From Bryobacter sp. (lineage in GTDB: Bacteria; Acidobacteriota; Terriglobia; Bryobacterales; Bryobacteraceae), in contig JALHNH010000030.1 in the NCBI GenBank assembly GCA_022843625.1, positions 17,625 to 81,624 of the forward strand: a DNA stretch of 64,000 bases. The letters run 5' to 3'. The number at the start of each line of letters is the position of its first letter. Position 1 is the stretch's first letter. The notes below the pieces were generated by a model. That model was not told where the DNA came from. It made no database searches and saw nothing but the letters and a program-made list of their open reading frames with translations. This document shows, in pieces, positions 1 through 9,470 of the stretch. The position numbers and the translations under genes were made by a program.

Positions 1-981
1 GAGGCCGAGGAGGACATTCTGCGAAAACTTGACGATGGTACCGATCTTGGAAGCCGATTCGCTGATGATTTCAGTAGCTGCGACGACCGAGCCGGTGGTG
101 TCGAGGGTGCCGCCGATCCAGGCACCGCCGACGATGTCCGATAGACCGAGAGTGCGCACGAGCCAGGGCTGGATGACAATCATCGGGATGGCTACAACAA
201 GAACGATTGAGGTGACGTAGCTGAGCTTCTTGCGGTCTCCTTCGATGGCACCGCAGGCAGCGATGGCAGCAGAGACTCCGCAGATGGAGACGGCGCTGGA
301 GAGGATAGCTGCGAAGTTGTCGTCGATGCCCATCTTGCGGCAGAGCCAGAAGCTGAAATACCAGACCACAATTACAACGAGGATCGACTGGAGCATGCCA
401 AGTGCACCGGCGGCGAGGATGTCACTAAAGAGAATGGTGGCCCCCATGAGGATCAAGCCGGTCTTGATGTAGAACTCGGTTCGCACGGCTGGAGTGAGCC
501 AGGCGGGTGTTCCGAGCGTGTTGTTCAGGAGCAGGCCGAGAAAAAGAGCGAAGATGACAGATTCAAGGCCCCAGGCATTGGCTGTAGAGTTTCCGGCAAG
601 AAGATGGGAGGCGAGACCCAGTGCGAATATTGAGGGGAAAGCAAGTATTTGCGGGAGTGGCTTGTCTTTGCTGAGTAGAGTGCCGAGAGTTGCCAGGATG
701 CCGGTGACGGCGGCCAGCAGGAGCCATGCGGCCAACGTGTCTGTGGTGAGTAGATTGGAAAGATCGGCGATGGCCGTCCATTTGAGCGAGGGAGATTTGG
801 GGCGGAAGCCGATCAGGATTGCGGTAAGGGAGAGGAGGGCTATCCAGACGGAGACCCAGTCTTCTAGCGCCCACCAGGGTTTAGGAGGGAGACCAACGGG
901 AGCAGACACTTTCACATCATATCCGTCTTTACGAGCTATCTTGCAGTAGACGATGTCAATTTGAAATGAGAATTTAGGCAT
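1..981 (-). CDS. YeiH-like putative sulfate exporter (partial)
   Basis: The minus-strand frame is open from position 981 to the left edge, giving 327 residues without a stop, so the C-terminus lies outside the window. The translation is strongly hydrophobic with about eight membrane segments, and it carries the GGTLDTTGSVVAA stretch near the end that I associate with the UPF0324/YeiH 'putative sulfate exporter' family. The export substrate is not proven for this family. The first ATG (981-979) overlaps the start of the divergent SDR gene. An in-frame GTG at 915-913, just before the WWALEDWVSVWIALL segment, is an alternative start that would leave room for promoters. Family assignment is fairly sure; the start is not. 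Confidence 0.8.
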   Translation of the reverse strand, partial: MPKFSFQIDIVYCKIARKDGYDVKVSAPVGLPPKPWWALEDWVSVWIALLSLTAILIGFRPKSPSLKWTAIADLSNLLTTDTLAAWLLLAAVTGILATLGTLLSKDKPLPQILAFPSIFALGLASHLLAGNSTANAWGLESVIFALFLGLLLNNTLGTPAWLTPAVRTEFYIKTGLILMGATILFSDILAAGALGMLQSILVVIVVWYFSFWLCRKMGIDDNFAAILSSAVSICGVSAAIAACGAIEGDRKKLSYVTSIVLVVAIPMIVIQPWLVRTLGLSDIVGGAWIGGTLDTTGSVVAATEIISESASKIGTIVKFSQNVLLGL

Positions 982-1765
982 GAGTTATTTGGATCAGTAC
1001 GGCGAGTGGGCTGTTGTTACCGGTGCGTCGAGCGGAATTGGCCGTGAGATTGCCAGTCAGGTTGCGGCGCGAGGCTTGTCTGTTGTGTTGGTAGCCAGAA
1101 GACAGGCGGAAATCGAAACGCTGGCACTAGAGATCGAGAAGACCTGGAAGGTAAAGACATTAACCGTAGCTGTAGATCTGGCATTGCCCGAGAGCCGTGT
1201 AGCTGTGGTTGAAGCCGTGCATGGCCGAAGCGTAGGCTTGCTGGTGAACTCGGCTGGGTTTGGGTCTGGCGGCGAGTTTGTGAAGGCGGACTTTGCCGGG
1301 CAATCGGAGATGGTTGAAGTCAACTGTCAGGCTCTGCTTGAGTTGACACATGTATTTGCCAAGCGTTTCGTAGAGCAGAAGCGCGGAGGCATTATTCTTT
1401 TGAGCTCGATTGTCGCGTTTCAAGGTGCAGCTTATTCGGCCAATTATGCTGCGACTAAGGCATATGTGCAGTCCCTGGCGGAAGGGCTGCGAGGAGAATT
1501 GAAACCTTATGGGGTGGATGTACTGGCTTCGGCACCGGGGCCAACGGCAACCGGGTTTGGAAGTCGCTCAGGGATGCGATTGAGTAACCCCGCGAGTGCT
1601 GAAACAGTGGCAAGACAAACACTGGATGCGCTGGGCCGCAAGGGAACCGTAGTCCCGGGAGGCTTTGCCAAGTTTCTTTATGCGTCGCTCATGACGGCAC
1701 CCCGCTTTTTGCGGGTGAAGATCATGCGTGGAATCATGAAGTCGATGACTAGCGAGAAGCCGTAA
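980..1765 (+). CDS. SDR family NAD(P)-dependent oxidoreductase
   Basis: A 261-residue classical short-chain dehydrogenase/reductase. Visible family marks are the Rossmann glycine motif TGASSGIG near residue 14, NSAG near residue 90, catalytic Ser142/143 in LLSSI, and the YxxxK pair Tyr156/Lys160 in YAATK. The length matches the classical SDR size. Its substrate cannot be told; the closest general type is the DltE/YqjQ-like group of uncharacterised cytosolic SDRs. The start overlaps the first ATG of the divergent transporter by two bases. The 3' end faces the convergent DUF1501 gene about 20 bases away with no obvious terminator between them. Confidence 0.9.
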   Translation: MSYLDQYGEWAVVTGASSGIGREIASQVAARGLSVVLVARRQAEIETLALEIEKTWKVKTLTVAVDLALPESRVAVVEAVHGRSVGLLVNSAGFGSGGEFVKADFAGQSEMVEVNCQALLELTHVFAKRFVEQKRGGIILLSSIVAFQGAAYSANYAATKAYVQSLAEGLRGELKPYGVDVLASAPGPTATGFGSRSGMRLSNPASAETVARQTLDALGRKGTVVPGGFAKFLYASLMTAPRFLRVKIMRGIMKSMTSEKP

Positions 1766-1785
1766 GGATGACTGGAATGCACCGC

Positions 1786-3192
1786 CTAGGCGAGAATTTC
1801 GCTTACGACGCGGGCCGGAAATTGATCGGTAAGGCGTTCTTCGAGGCCGTGGCGCTTGTAGACGAGGTCACGGTGGTTCATGCCCATCAGGTGGAGGATG
1901 GTGGCGTGGAAGTCGTGGACGCTTACCTTATCCTGCTCGGCTTTAAAACCGATGTCGTCGGTGGTGCCGTGGACGTGGCCTTTTTTAACTCCAGCCCCGG
2001 CCATCCAGACGCTGAAGCCGTTGGGGCCGTGGTCGCGACCCGCACCCTTGCCAGTGCCTTGCGACATCGGGAGGCGGCCGAATTCCCCGCCCCACACGAC
2101 CAGTGTTGAGTCGAGGAGTCCGCGTTGCTTCAGGTCTTTCAGGAGAGCGGCGACTGGTTTATCGGTCTTCTTGCAGGCGTAGCCGAGGCTGTCTTCGAGC
2201 TTGTCGTGGGAATCGAAAATCTGGCTTTCGATGTAGAGCTGTACGCAGCGAACGCCGCGCTCGACCAGACGCCGGGCCATCAGGCAGCGCTTGCCGTAGG
2301 AGGCTGTGGCGGTTTCGTTAAGGCCGTAGGCTTCGCGAGTGGCTTCTGATTCCTGATTAACGTCGAGGGCGTCAGAGGCAGCCATCTGCATGCGGGCTGC
2401 GAGTTCGTAGCTGGAGATTCTGGCGTCGAGTTCTGGCTGGTGAGGACGGGTGCCGCGATGGGCCTGATCGAGCTTGCGCAAGAGGTTGCGCTCGGCTTCG
2501 ACAAGCGGAGTTGGGATTTCTTTGCGGGGCTCGAGGTTCAGCACCGGCGGGCCTTCGGCGCGGAAGCGAGTGCCCTGATAAATCGGCGGCAGCCAGGCGG
2601 ATTGCCAGTTGGAAATGCCGTTGATGGGGAGGCCTTTTGGGTCGTCAAGGACGACGTAGGCTGGGAGGTTTTGGTTCTCTGTACCAAGGCCATAGGCGAT
2701 CCAGGAGCCGATGGCCGGGCGGCTCGCGATGGTGCGGCCCGTGTGCATGAGAAAGAGCGCTGGTTCGTGGTTGGCGTGTTCGCCGTACATCGAACGAATG
2801 ACGGTGATGTCATCGGCGCAGGTGGCCAGGTGTGGCAGGGCGCTTGAAATGTCGATACCAGCTTTGCCGTGGCGCTTGAATTCGTAAGGGCTTGGCATGA
2901 GGAAGCCGGGCTTGTCGCCATTGGAGATGGCGAAACTGAGTTCGCGGCTGGGGGCGGTGCCGGCAAGGCGGGTGAGCGTGGGTTTGGGGTCGAAGAGGTC
3001 GACCTGGCTCGGGCCGCCGTTCATGAAGAGCTGGATGACGGCCTTGGCTTTGGGGGCAAAGTGGGATGGCTTGGGTGTGAGATCGTAGACGCCAGAGGCC
3101 CTGGCTTCGCTGGCGATGAGGCTGGCGAGGGCGGCGCCGTGGAGGCCGTTTGAGATGGAATTGAAGAAGTCGCGACGGGTGTTCTTTTGCAT
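1786..3192 (-). CDS. DUF1501 family protein, Tat-exported
   Basis: A 468-residue DUF1501 protein, a family with the alkaline phosphatase/sulfatase-like fold found mostly in Planctomycetota, Verrucomicrobiota and Acidobacteriota. The N-terminus has a twin-arginine signal (NTRRDFF followed by a hydrophobic stretch to about residue 33). Typical blocks are the FMNGGPSQVDLFDPKP segment, HANHEPALFLMHTGR, and a late LVVWGGEFGRLPMSQ plus RDHGPNGFSVWMAG. Activity has not been shown for the family. It sits 9 bases downstream of the DUF1549/DUF1553 gene, the standard partner order, so the two are almost certainly co-transcribed and exported to the same compartment. Confidence 0.92.
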   Translation of the reverse strand: MQKNTRRDFFNSISNGLHGAALASLIASEARASGVYDLTPKPSHFAPKAKAVIQLFMNGGPSQVDLFDPKPTLTRLAGTAPSRELSFAISNGDKPGFLMPSPYEFKRHGKAGIDISSALPHLATCADDITVIRSMYGEHANHEPALFLMHTGRTIASRPAIGSWIAYGLGTENQNLPAYVVLDDPKGLPINGISNWQSAWLPPIYQGTRFRAEGPPVLNLEPRKEIPTPLVEAERNLLRKLDQAHRGTRPHQPELDARISSYELAARMQMAASDALDVNQESEATREAYGLNETATASYGKRCLMARRLVERGVRCVQLYIESQIFDSHDKLEDSLGYACKKTDKPVAALLKDLKQRGLLDSTLVVWGGEFGRLPMSQGTGKGAGRDHGPNGFSVWMAGAGVKKGHVHGTTDDIGFKAEQDKVSVHDFHATILHLMGMNHRDLVYKRHGLEERLTDQFPARVVSEILA

Positions 3193-3201
3193 TGGGTGGC
3201 C

Positions 3202-5940
3202 TTAGTCGATGAAGCTGAATTCAGCGGAGTTGAGAATGGCGTGGCAGAGGTTGGCGAGGGCTAACCACTGAGATTGGGCGGCGTGCGGGGCCTCGGAGTT
3301 GTCCTGCTTGAGACGGTCTGGCCATTGCTTTTCAAAGTCTGCGATGGCGGCTTTGGCGGTTTCGATTTCTGCTGCAACTGGCGGGCGAGAGTAAGCTCGC
3401 AGATAAACTTGCTCGACTTGTTTTGCACGATCGGTGCCTGCTTCGTCGATGATGCGCCCTGCCATAAACTTCGAAAGTTCCCAGGAGATTGAGCCATTGA
3501 ACATGTGCAGAGCCTGAGTGGCGACGTTGGAGCGGCGACGCTCGGTGCAGTTGGGTGTCATCGAGGGTTGGTCGAAGGCGTCCATCAAAGAGACCGGAGT
3601 TTGACGCCGGTGGAGGGTGTATATGCTGCGGCGGTAACCGAGCTTGCCGGGCTTGACGGAGACCTCTTTGTCTTCGTTGATGCGGATGTCAGACGGGGTG
3701 CCAAAGGCAGTGGTGTCGAGGCGGCTTGAGGCCATCAGTAGGGAGTCATAGAGAGTCTCGGCATCCATACGCTGGAGGGGCATGCGAGTGAGCAGGGCGT
3801 TCTCGGGGTCGGCGGCGATTTGCACTTCAGAGATTGTGGAGGACTGGCGGTAGGCTTGGCTGGTGACCATCATGCGATGCATGGCCTTCATGCTCCAGCC
3901 CTTGTCTACGAATTCTGTGGCGAGGTAGTCGAGGAGTTCCGGGTGCGATGGGGCGATGCCGGATTTACCGAAGTTGGAGACAGTGGGGACGATGCCTCGG
4001 CCGAAGTGGCGCATCCACATCTGGTTGACGGCTACCCGGGCCGTGAGCGGATGATTGGGCTGAGTGAGCCACTCGGCCAGAGCGAGGCGACGTCCGCTGG
4101 TACCCTCAAAGGGCGGCTTGGGTTCGTAGTTTTTGAGGCTGGCGTTGCGGAGCACCTGCGGTGTGTTTGCTTCGACTGGTTCGCCGAAGCTGGCGGGGTC
4201 GCCACGTCGCAGGAGAAAGCTTTGTGATGGTTGCGCGTTGTCGTTGAGGACTCTTGTGTGGGGTGTTTGTTTGAGCTTGCCGCGAAGCTCGTTGAGTTCC
4301 TTTTGGAGAGGTGCCACGATGGTGGCCAGTTCCGGGTTCTGCTTTTCCAGTTCCCCTCGTTTGTAGGTGAGGCCTGGTTTCTTGAAGGGGGCTGAGGCGG
4401 CTTCGACTTGATCGCGCAGGCGCTTCATTTCGGCTTCGATGGGGGCGTTGTTTTTGGCTACTTCTGCTTGCTCTTCGGCGAGGGCCAGGGGGATCTCACG
4501 CTTGTTGGGGGAACGCCATTCGTAGGGATCGTATGCACCTTGCAGGATGGCGCTGAGGCGATAGTAGTCGCGCTGCGGGATGGGATCGTACTTGTGATTG
4601 TGGCAGCGGGCACAGCCTACGGTGAGGCCCATCACCGATGACGATAGGACTTCGACTTCGTCGGCGAGGATGTTCATGCGCTCGGCGAGAAGACCGCGTT
4701 CGTTGGAGTTGGTAGGGTCTGGTGTGGTTCGGAGAAAGCCTGTCGCGGCCAGGCGATCGATCATGTCCTGGGTTGCAGGGCCTTTGACTTGCTTCCAGTC
4801 GTTCGACATTTCGTCGCCGGCGATTTGCTCGGTGAGGAACTTCGAGTAGGGCTTATCGGCGTTGAGCGAGCGGATGACGTAGTCGCGGTAGCGCCATGCA
4901 TAGCGGCGGACGCCGTCGTCCTGACCGAAGCCTTCAGAGTCGGAGTATCCCGCGAGGTCGAGCCAGTGCTGGCCCCAGCGTTCTCCGTAGCGGGGAGAGG
5001 TGAGGAGCTTGTCGACAACACGCTCGTAGGCGGTGGGGGACTTGTCGGCTTCGTAGGCTGCGAGATCAGAAGGCGTGGGCGGGAGGCCGGTTAGGTCAAG
5101 ATAGACTCGGCGGAGGAGGGAGCGCTTGTCAGCCTCTTTGTTGTAAGTAAGGCCTTTGGCTTCGAGCTTGGCTAGCAGGAAGAGGTCAATGTTATTGCGG
5201 ACGCTGGATTTCGACTTTACGGTGGGGAGCGCGGGCTTGATTGGCGACTGGAAGGACCAGAATTTCTTGTCGGAATCCTTGACGATGTCTGGGGAGATTT
5301 CTTTCGGGTCGGCGTCTTTGGCTCCGGCGGCGATCCAGGCTTTAATCTTTTCGGTCTCTGCATCTGTGGCCAGTTCTACAGCGAGCGCTTTGGCTTCTTT
5401 GGCAGGAGGCATTTCGCCTTTTACGATTCGAGTGTAGAGGAGGCTCTCTTCAGGCTTGCCTGGAACGATGGCGGGGCCGGACTTACCGCCCTTGAGACGG
5501 CTGGCGAGAGTGCGCAGATCGAGGCCGCCTTCTTTACGATCGCTACCGTGGCAGAGGACGCAGCGGGCTTGCAGGATGCCGCGGATTTCGTGGGCGGAAA
5601 CCTCTTGCACGGCAACTGCCTTGGGCATGCCGGTATTGATCCAGGTGCGGATCTGGTCGATCTCGCTGTCGGTGAGTTTGACTTTACCAGGAGGCATTTG
5701 ACGAGTGACGATCTTGTCGATGAGGAGGCTCTTGGCGGCTTCGCCAGGGACGATCACTGCGCCGGTTTCTCCGCCTTTGAGGACTGCTTCGGGGGTGTGG
5801 AGGGCGAGCTTGCCGAGACTGATTTTCTCGTTATGACAGGCGAAACACTTGGCGGCGAAGATTGGCTTTACTTCGTCAAAAGTTGTGGCGGCTGAGAGGG
5901 TTGAGCCCAATAGCAGGGTGAGCGAAATCAGGGTGCGCAT
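3202..5940 (-). CDS. PSCyt1-DUF1549-DUF1553 protein with two haem c sites
   Basis: A 912-residue exported protein with a Sec signal (about residues 1-18). Two successive planctomycete-type cytochrome c domains follow, with haem motifs CFACH (about residue 32) and CVLCH (about residue 127), each with a later QMPPG or EMPPA Met ligand segment. DUF1549 covers roughly residues 250-460 and contains the family's CARCHNHKYDPI block. DUF1553 covers roughly 620-890 with the NQMWMRHFGRGIV segment. The family is widely suspected to act with DUF1501 proteins in periplasmic carbohydrate breakdown with electron transfer, but this is not established. Unlike the second copy at 49078 it keeps the haem domains. 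It is first in a two-gene operon. Confidence 0.92.
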   Translation of the reverse strand: MRTLISLTLLLGSTLSAATTFDEVKPIFAAKCFACHNEKISLGKLALHTPEAVLKGGETGAVIVPGEAAKSLLIDKIVTRQMPPGKVKLTDSEIDQIRTWINTGMPKAVAVQEVSAHEIRGILQARCVLCHGSDRKEGGLDLRTLASRLKGGKSGPAIVPGKPEESLLYTRIVKGEMPPAKEAKALAVELATDAETEKIKAWIAAGAKDADPKEISPDIVKDSDKKFWSFQSPIKPALPTVKSKSSVRNNIDLFLLAKLEAKGLTYNKEADKRSLLRRVYLDLTGLPPTPSDLAAYEADKSPTAYERVVDKLLTSPRYGERWGQHWLDLAGYSDSEGFGQDDGVRRYAWRYRDYVIRSLNADKPYSKFLTEQIAGDEMSNDWKQVKGPATQDMIDRLAATGFLRTTPDPTNSNERGLLAERMNILADEVEVLSSSVMGLTVGCARCHNHKYDPIPQRDYYRLSAILQGAYDPYEWRSPNKREIPLALAEEQAEVAKNNAPIEAEMKRLRDQVEAASAPFKKPGLTYKRGELEKQNPELATIVAPLQKELNELRGKLKQTPHTRVLNDNAQPSQSFLLRRGDPASFGEPVEANTPQVLRNASLKNYEPKPPFEGTSGRRLALAEWLTQPNHPLTARVAVNQMWMRHFGRGIVPTVSNFGKSGIAPSHPELLDYLATEFVDKGWSMKAMHRMMVTSQAYRQSSTISEVQIAADPENALLTRMPLQRMDAETLYDSLLMASSRLDTTAFGTPSDIRINEDKEVSVKPGKLGYRRSIYTLHRRQTPVSLMDAFDQPSMTPNCTERRRSNVATQALHMFNGSISWELSKFMAGRIIDEAGTDRAKQVEQVYLRAYSRPPVAAEIETAKAAIADFEKQWPDRLKQDNSEAPHAAQSQWLALANLCHAILNSAEFSFID

Positions 5941-6027
5941 TGGGAAAAGATTTCTTCATAGTTTATCTCAGTGAGGTGGGTCGAGAAATCAGGGAACTTT
6001 TTAGGGGACTTGTGTCTATACCAGGTA

Positions 6028-6780
6028 ATGAAACAGAGTCTATTTGCTATTTGTCTTGGGCTGGCCACTAGTGCGTGGGGCTTCCAGAGTTTTGAAGTTG
6101 CGACGATCAAGCCGAATTCGGCCGCCGATAACCGCACCATGATTCAGATTCAGCCTGGTGGGAGATTTGTGGCCTCAGGTATGTCGGTGAAACAGTTGAT
6201 CGCCTTTGCCTATGACATGCGGGATTTCCAGATTACCGGGGAACCTGGCTGGGCTAGTGCGCAAAGATACGACATTAATGCGAAGGGTGAGGGAGAGGAC
6301 CATAACCCCGACACGCTGAGAAAGATGATGCGTGCTTTGCTGGCAGATCGATTTCAGTTGAAGACTCATGAGGAGACCAAGGAGATGTCGATCTATTCGC
6401 TGGTAGTTGGCAAGGGTGGACCAAAGATGGCCAAAAGCGCCGGGGATGGCCCAGGGCCGCAGATCCGGATGGGACGTGGGCTGCTGAGCGGAAAAGGGAT
6501 GCCGATGGAGATACTAGTGCGCGAGTTGTCGCGGAGCGTCGGCCGGACAGTGCTGGACAAGACAGAGTTGACTGGGAGCTATGACATTGAATTGAGCTTC
6601 TCGGCAGAGGCTGGGCCTGGTGGATTGCCTGGGTCGCCGGATGCAGTGGCTGGAACAGTATCGAATGGGCCAACCATCTTTACAGCAGTGCAAGAGCAGC
6701 TTGGGTTGAAGCTGGAGCCGGCCAAAGGGCCGGTGAAGATGCTGGCAGTCGATAGCGTTTCCAAGCCTACCGAGAACTAG
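6028..6780 (+). CDS. TIGR03435 family exported protein
   Basis: A 250-residue protein of the Acidobacteria-typical TIGR03435 family, whose function is unknown. Recognisable blocks are SFEVATIKPN right after the signal peptide, MSVKQLIAFAYDMRDFQITG, LLADRFQLKTHEETKEM, and VLDKTELTGSYDIELSF near the end. The ATG at 6028 was chosen because it gives a clean Sec signal (MKQSLFAICLGLATSAWG) and has AGG five bases upstream; the frame is open 57 bases further upstream without a signal. The TonB-receptor-like gene starts two bases after its stop, so the two are translated as a unit. It diverges from the haem c gene ending at 5940; the shared promoter space is about 87 bases. Confidence 0.88.
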   Translation: MKQSLFAICLGLATSAWGFQSFEVATIKPNSAADNRTMIQIQPGGRFVASGMSVKQLIAFAYDMRDFQITGEPGWASAQRYDINAKGEGEDHNPDTLRKMMRALLADRFQLKTHEETKEMSIYSLVVGKGGPKMAKSAGDGPGPQIRMGRGLLSGKGMPMEILVRELSRSVGRTVLDKTELTGSYDIELSFSAEAGPGGLPGSPDAVAGTVSNGPTIFTAVQEQLGLKLEPAKGPVKMLAVDSVSKPTEN

Positions 6781-6782
6781 CT

Positions 6783-9470
6783 ATGGGTCGGATGTTGTTT
6801 TGGCTGGTGATGCTTGGCACGTTGTATGCGTCCGAGCATCGAGGGGTAGTGCGATTTGGAACGACGCCCGTTCCTGGTGTGGTGGTGACGGCGGTGCAGG
6901 GGAAAAAGAAACTTCAAGCCATCAGCGATGTGGCCGGGGCTTATTCGTTTGAGGGTCTGGCCGATGAGGAATTGACGGTGCGGGTGGAGATGCAGATGTT
7001 TTTACCTCAAGAGCAAAAGGCTGTGGCTGGGCCTGTGCCGCTGGAATGGAAGCTGGCGATTGGGCCCGTGCCGGAGGTAACCGCGAGGGCCGGGTTTCAG
7101 AGGGCTGAGGTTGCGGTGAACCGGCCAGTGGCGAAGCAGGCTGAGGTACCGGTGGAAGTTGCGCAACAGGCGGCGGATGGGTTGCTCATCAATGGGAGCG
7201 TGAACAATGGGGCGGCTTCTTCGTTTGCTCAGTTCCCTGCCTTCGGGAATAACAGGCGGGGGCAGCGGTCGCTCTACAACGGGAATCTGGGATTGATCGT
7301 TAGCAATGCCCTGTTTGATGCGCGACCGTTTTCGATTACTGGTCAGGATACGCCGAAGCCTGGGTATGGGCGCATGGAAGGCCTGTTTGCTTTCGGTGGG
7401 CCGATCCTGCGACGTACCTGGCCGATACTGACGCTCAACTATCAGTGGACCCGGAGTACCCGGGCTACTACGCAGAGCGGGTTGGTACCGACGCTTGAAC
7501 AACGGAGTTTGCCGATTGCGAGCCCACAGGCACGGGTGCTGCTGGGGCTTTATCCGTTACCGAACTTTAGCGGGAATTCGCGATTCAACTTTCAGGCTCC
7601 GCTGGTGAATGGGTTGCATCAGGATGATCTGCAGACGCGGGTGAACAAGCAGGTGAAGAAGCACTTCTTTACTGGCAGCTTGGCCTGGAGGAGTACGCGC
7701 ACGAATTCGCCGGATTTGCTTGGGTTTCTAGAGACTGGCAGGACGAGCGGTTGGAATAGTGCGCTTGGGTACCGTCGGAGTTTTAGCTCTCGTGCCTTTG
7801 TGAATCTGAGCTTGCAGTGGAGCCGGCTTGAGACTGATGTGGTGCCGTTTTTCTCTGGCCGGAGGAATGTTTCGGGCGAGGCTGGGATCACAGGCAATAA
7901 CCAGGAAGCGGTGAATTGGGGGCCGCCGTCGCTTAGCTTTGCCAGCGGCATTGTTGGGTTGGAGACAGCGCAGGCTTCTTCGGCGCGGAACCAGACTACT
8001 GGACTTGTGGTGGATGGCTACTTGAATCGCGGGCGTCACAATATTACGCTTGGGCTTACGACGCGGCGGCAGCAGTTCAATATCTTTTCGCAGCAGGATG
8101 CCAGGGGAAGCTTTACTTTTACCGGGGCTAACGATTTCGAGAAGTTTCTGCGCGGGGTGCCCGATGTGAGCAGTATTGCGTTTGGCAATGCCGACAAGTA
8201 TTTGCGTGGGAATATCCACGAGGCATTTGTGAATGACGACTGGCGCGTGAATCCGGGGTTTACGATCAATGCGGGCGTGCGCTGGGAGTATTGGTCTCCT
8301 CTGCGCGAGAAATATGGGCGATTGGTGAATCTGGATGTAGCTCCGGGTTTCGGAACGGTGCGTGCGGTGGTTGACGATTCATTTCTTAATCCGGACCGAA
8401 ATAACTTTGCTCCGCGGATTGGGATCTCCTGGCGACCGCTAGCGGCTTCATCGATGGTGGTGAGGGCTGGGTATGGAATTTACTACGATACTTCGGTGTA
8501 TCAAAGTATTTCGCTGCGGATGGCGCAACAGGCTCCGCTGTCGAGGAGTGTGCGGTTATCGAATACACCTGAGACACCGTTGACACTGGCAAATGGGTTT
8601 TCTCCCGTGGGGGCGGGCTTGGGATCCTTAACTACCTTTGGTGCGGATCCGGGGTTCCGGATTGGGTACTTGCAGAACTGGCAGGCTTCAGTGCAGCGCG
8701 ATCTGCCCTGGGCTTTACAAATGACGGCGACGTATCAGGGATCTAAGGGGACTCGCGGGCAACAGGAGGTGTTGCCCAATACATTTCCTACTGGTTCGAT
8801 TGAGCCGTCGGGGTTTAGCTATCTGACTTCGAATGGAAACTCTAACCGGCATGCTGCGTTGATGCAGGTGCGGCGACGGCTCAAGAGTGGATTCACTTCG
8901 ACATTTACTTACACGTTTGCGAAGGCGCTGGATAATGGACGGCTGATTGCCCAAAACTGGCTCGATCTCAAGGCAGAGCGAAGCAGATCTAACTTTGACC
9001 AGCGGCATTTGATTGGACTCGATGTGCAGTACACCAGCAGTACCCGATTGCGGTTGCTCAAGGATTGGACCGTTGGGACGCAAACGAATACCGGGACGGG
9101 ATTGCCGCTGACGCCGGTTGTCCTGAGGCCTTTTGTGACCGGAAGCGTTCGGCCTGACTACACTGGGGCTCCGGTGTACCTGAATGGTGCATTGAATCCG
9201 GCGGCCTTTCGCGAGGCGGTGGGGAGGTGGGGCAATGCCGGGCGAAACTCGATTACCGGGCCGAGGCAGTTGGTGGTGAATGCTTCGCTGGGACGAGCCT
9301 TCCGATCGTCAGAGGGGGTGAACTTCGACTTCCGGTTGGAGGCGGCGAATGTTCTCAATACCGTCACCTTCCCTAGCTGGAATACGGTGGTTGGCAATGT
9401 GCAGTTTGGGTTGCCGAATGCGGCGAATGCGATGCGGAGTGTGCAGTCGATTGTGAGGGTTCGGTTTTGA
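6783..9470 (+). CDS. TonB-dependent receptor-like outer membrane protein
   Basis: An 895-residue protein with a short signal (about residues 1-16), an N-terminal carboxypeptidase-regulatory-like beta sandwich (about 17-95, with DVAGAYSFEGLADEELTV), then a long beta-barrel rich in aromatic residues that ends in RVRF, a terminal Phe typical of outer membrane insertion. It belongs with the Oar/TonB-receptor-like proteins that are numerous in Acidobacteriota. The plug domain is poorly conserved, lacking the clear LPLNGRN-type block seen in the other receptor at 57334, so TonB dependence is uncertain. It is the middle gene of a TIGR03435-barrel-VWA trio; its stop overlaps the TTG start of the next gene by four bases. 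Confidence 0.85.
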   Translation: MGRMLFWLVMLGTLYASEHRGVVRFGTTPVPGVVVTAVQGKKKLQAISDVAGAYSFEGLADEELTVRVEMQMFLPQEQKAVAGPVPLEWKLAIGPVPEVTARAGFQRAEVAVNRPVAKQAEVPVEVAQQAADGLLINGSVNNGAASSFAQFPAFGNNRRGQRSLYNGNLGLIVSNALFDARPFSITGQDTPKPGYGRMEGLFAFGGPILRRTWPILTLNYQWTRSTRATTQSGLVPTLEQRSLPIASPQARVLLGLYPLPNFSGNSRFNFQAPLVNGLHQDDLQTRVNKQVKKHFFTGSLAWRSTRTNSPDLLGFLETGRTSGWNSALGYRRSFSSRAFVNLSLQWSRLETDVVPFFSGRRNVSGEAGITGNNQEAVNWGPPSLSFASGIVGLETAQASSARNQTTGLVVDGYLNRGRHNITLGLTTRRQQFNIFSQQDARGSFTFTGANDFEKFLRGVPDVSSIAFGNADKYLRGNIHEAFVNDDWRVNPGFTINAGVRWEYWSPLREKYGRLVNLDVAPGFGTVRAVVDDSFLNPDRNNFAPRIGISWRPLAASSMVVRAGYGIYYDTSVYQSISLRMAQQAPLSRSVRLSNTPETPLTLANGFSPVGAGLGSLTTFGADPGFRIGYLQNWQASVQRDLPWALQMTATYQGSKGTRGQQEVLPNTFPTGSIEPSGFSYLTSNGNSNRHAALMQVRRRLKSGFTSTFTYTFAKALDNGRLIAQNWLDLKAERSRSNFDQRHLIGLDVQYTSSTRLRLLKDWTVGTQTNTGTGLPLTPVVLRPFVTGSVRPDYTGAPVYLNGALNPAAFREAVGRWGNAGRNSITGPRQLVVNASLGRAFRSSEGVNFDFRLEAANVLNTVTFPSWNTVVGNVQFGLPNAANAMRSVQSIVRVRF

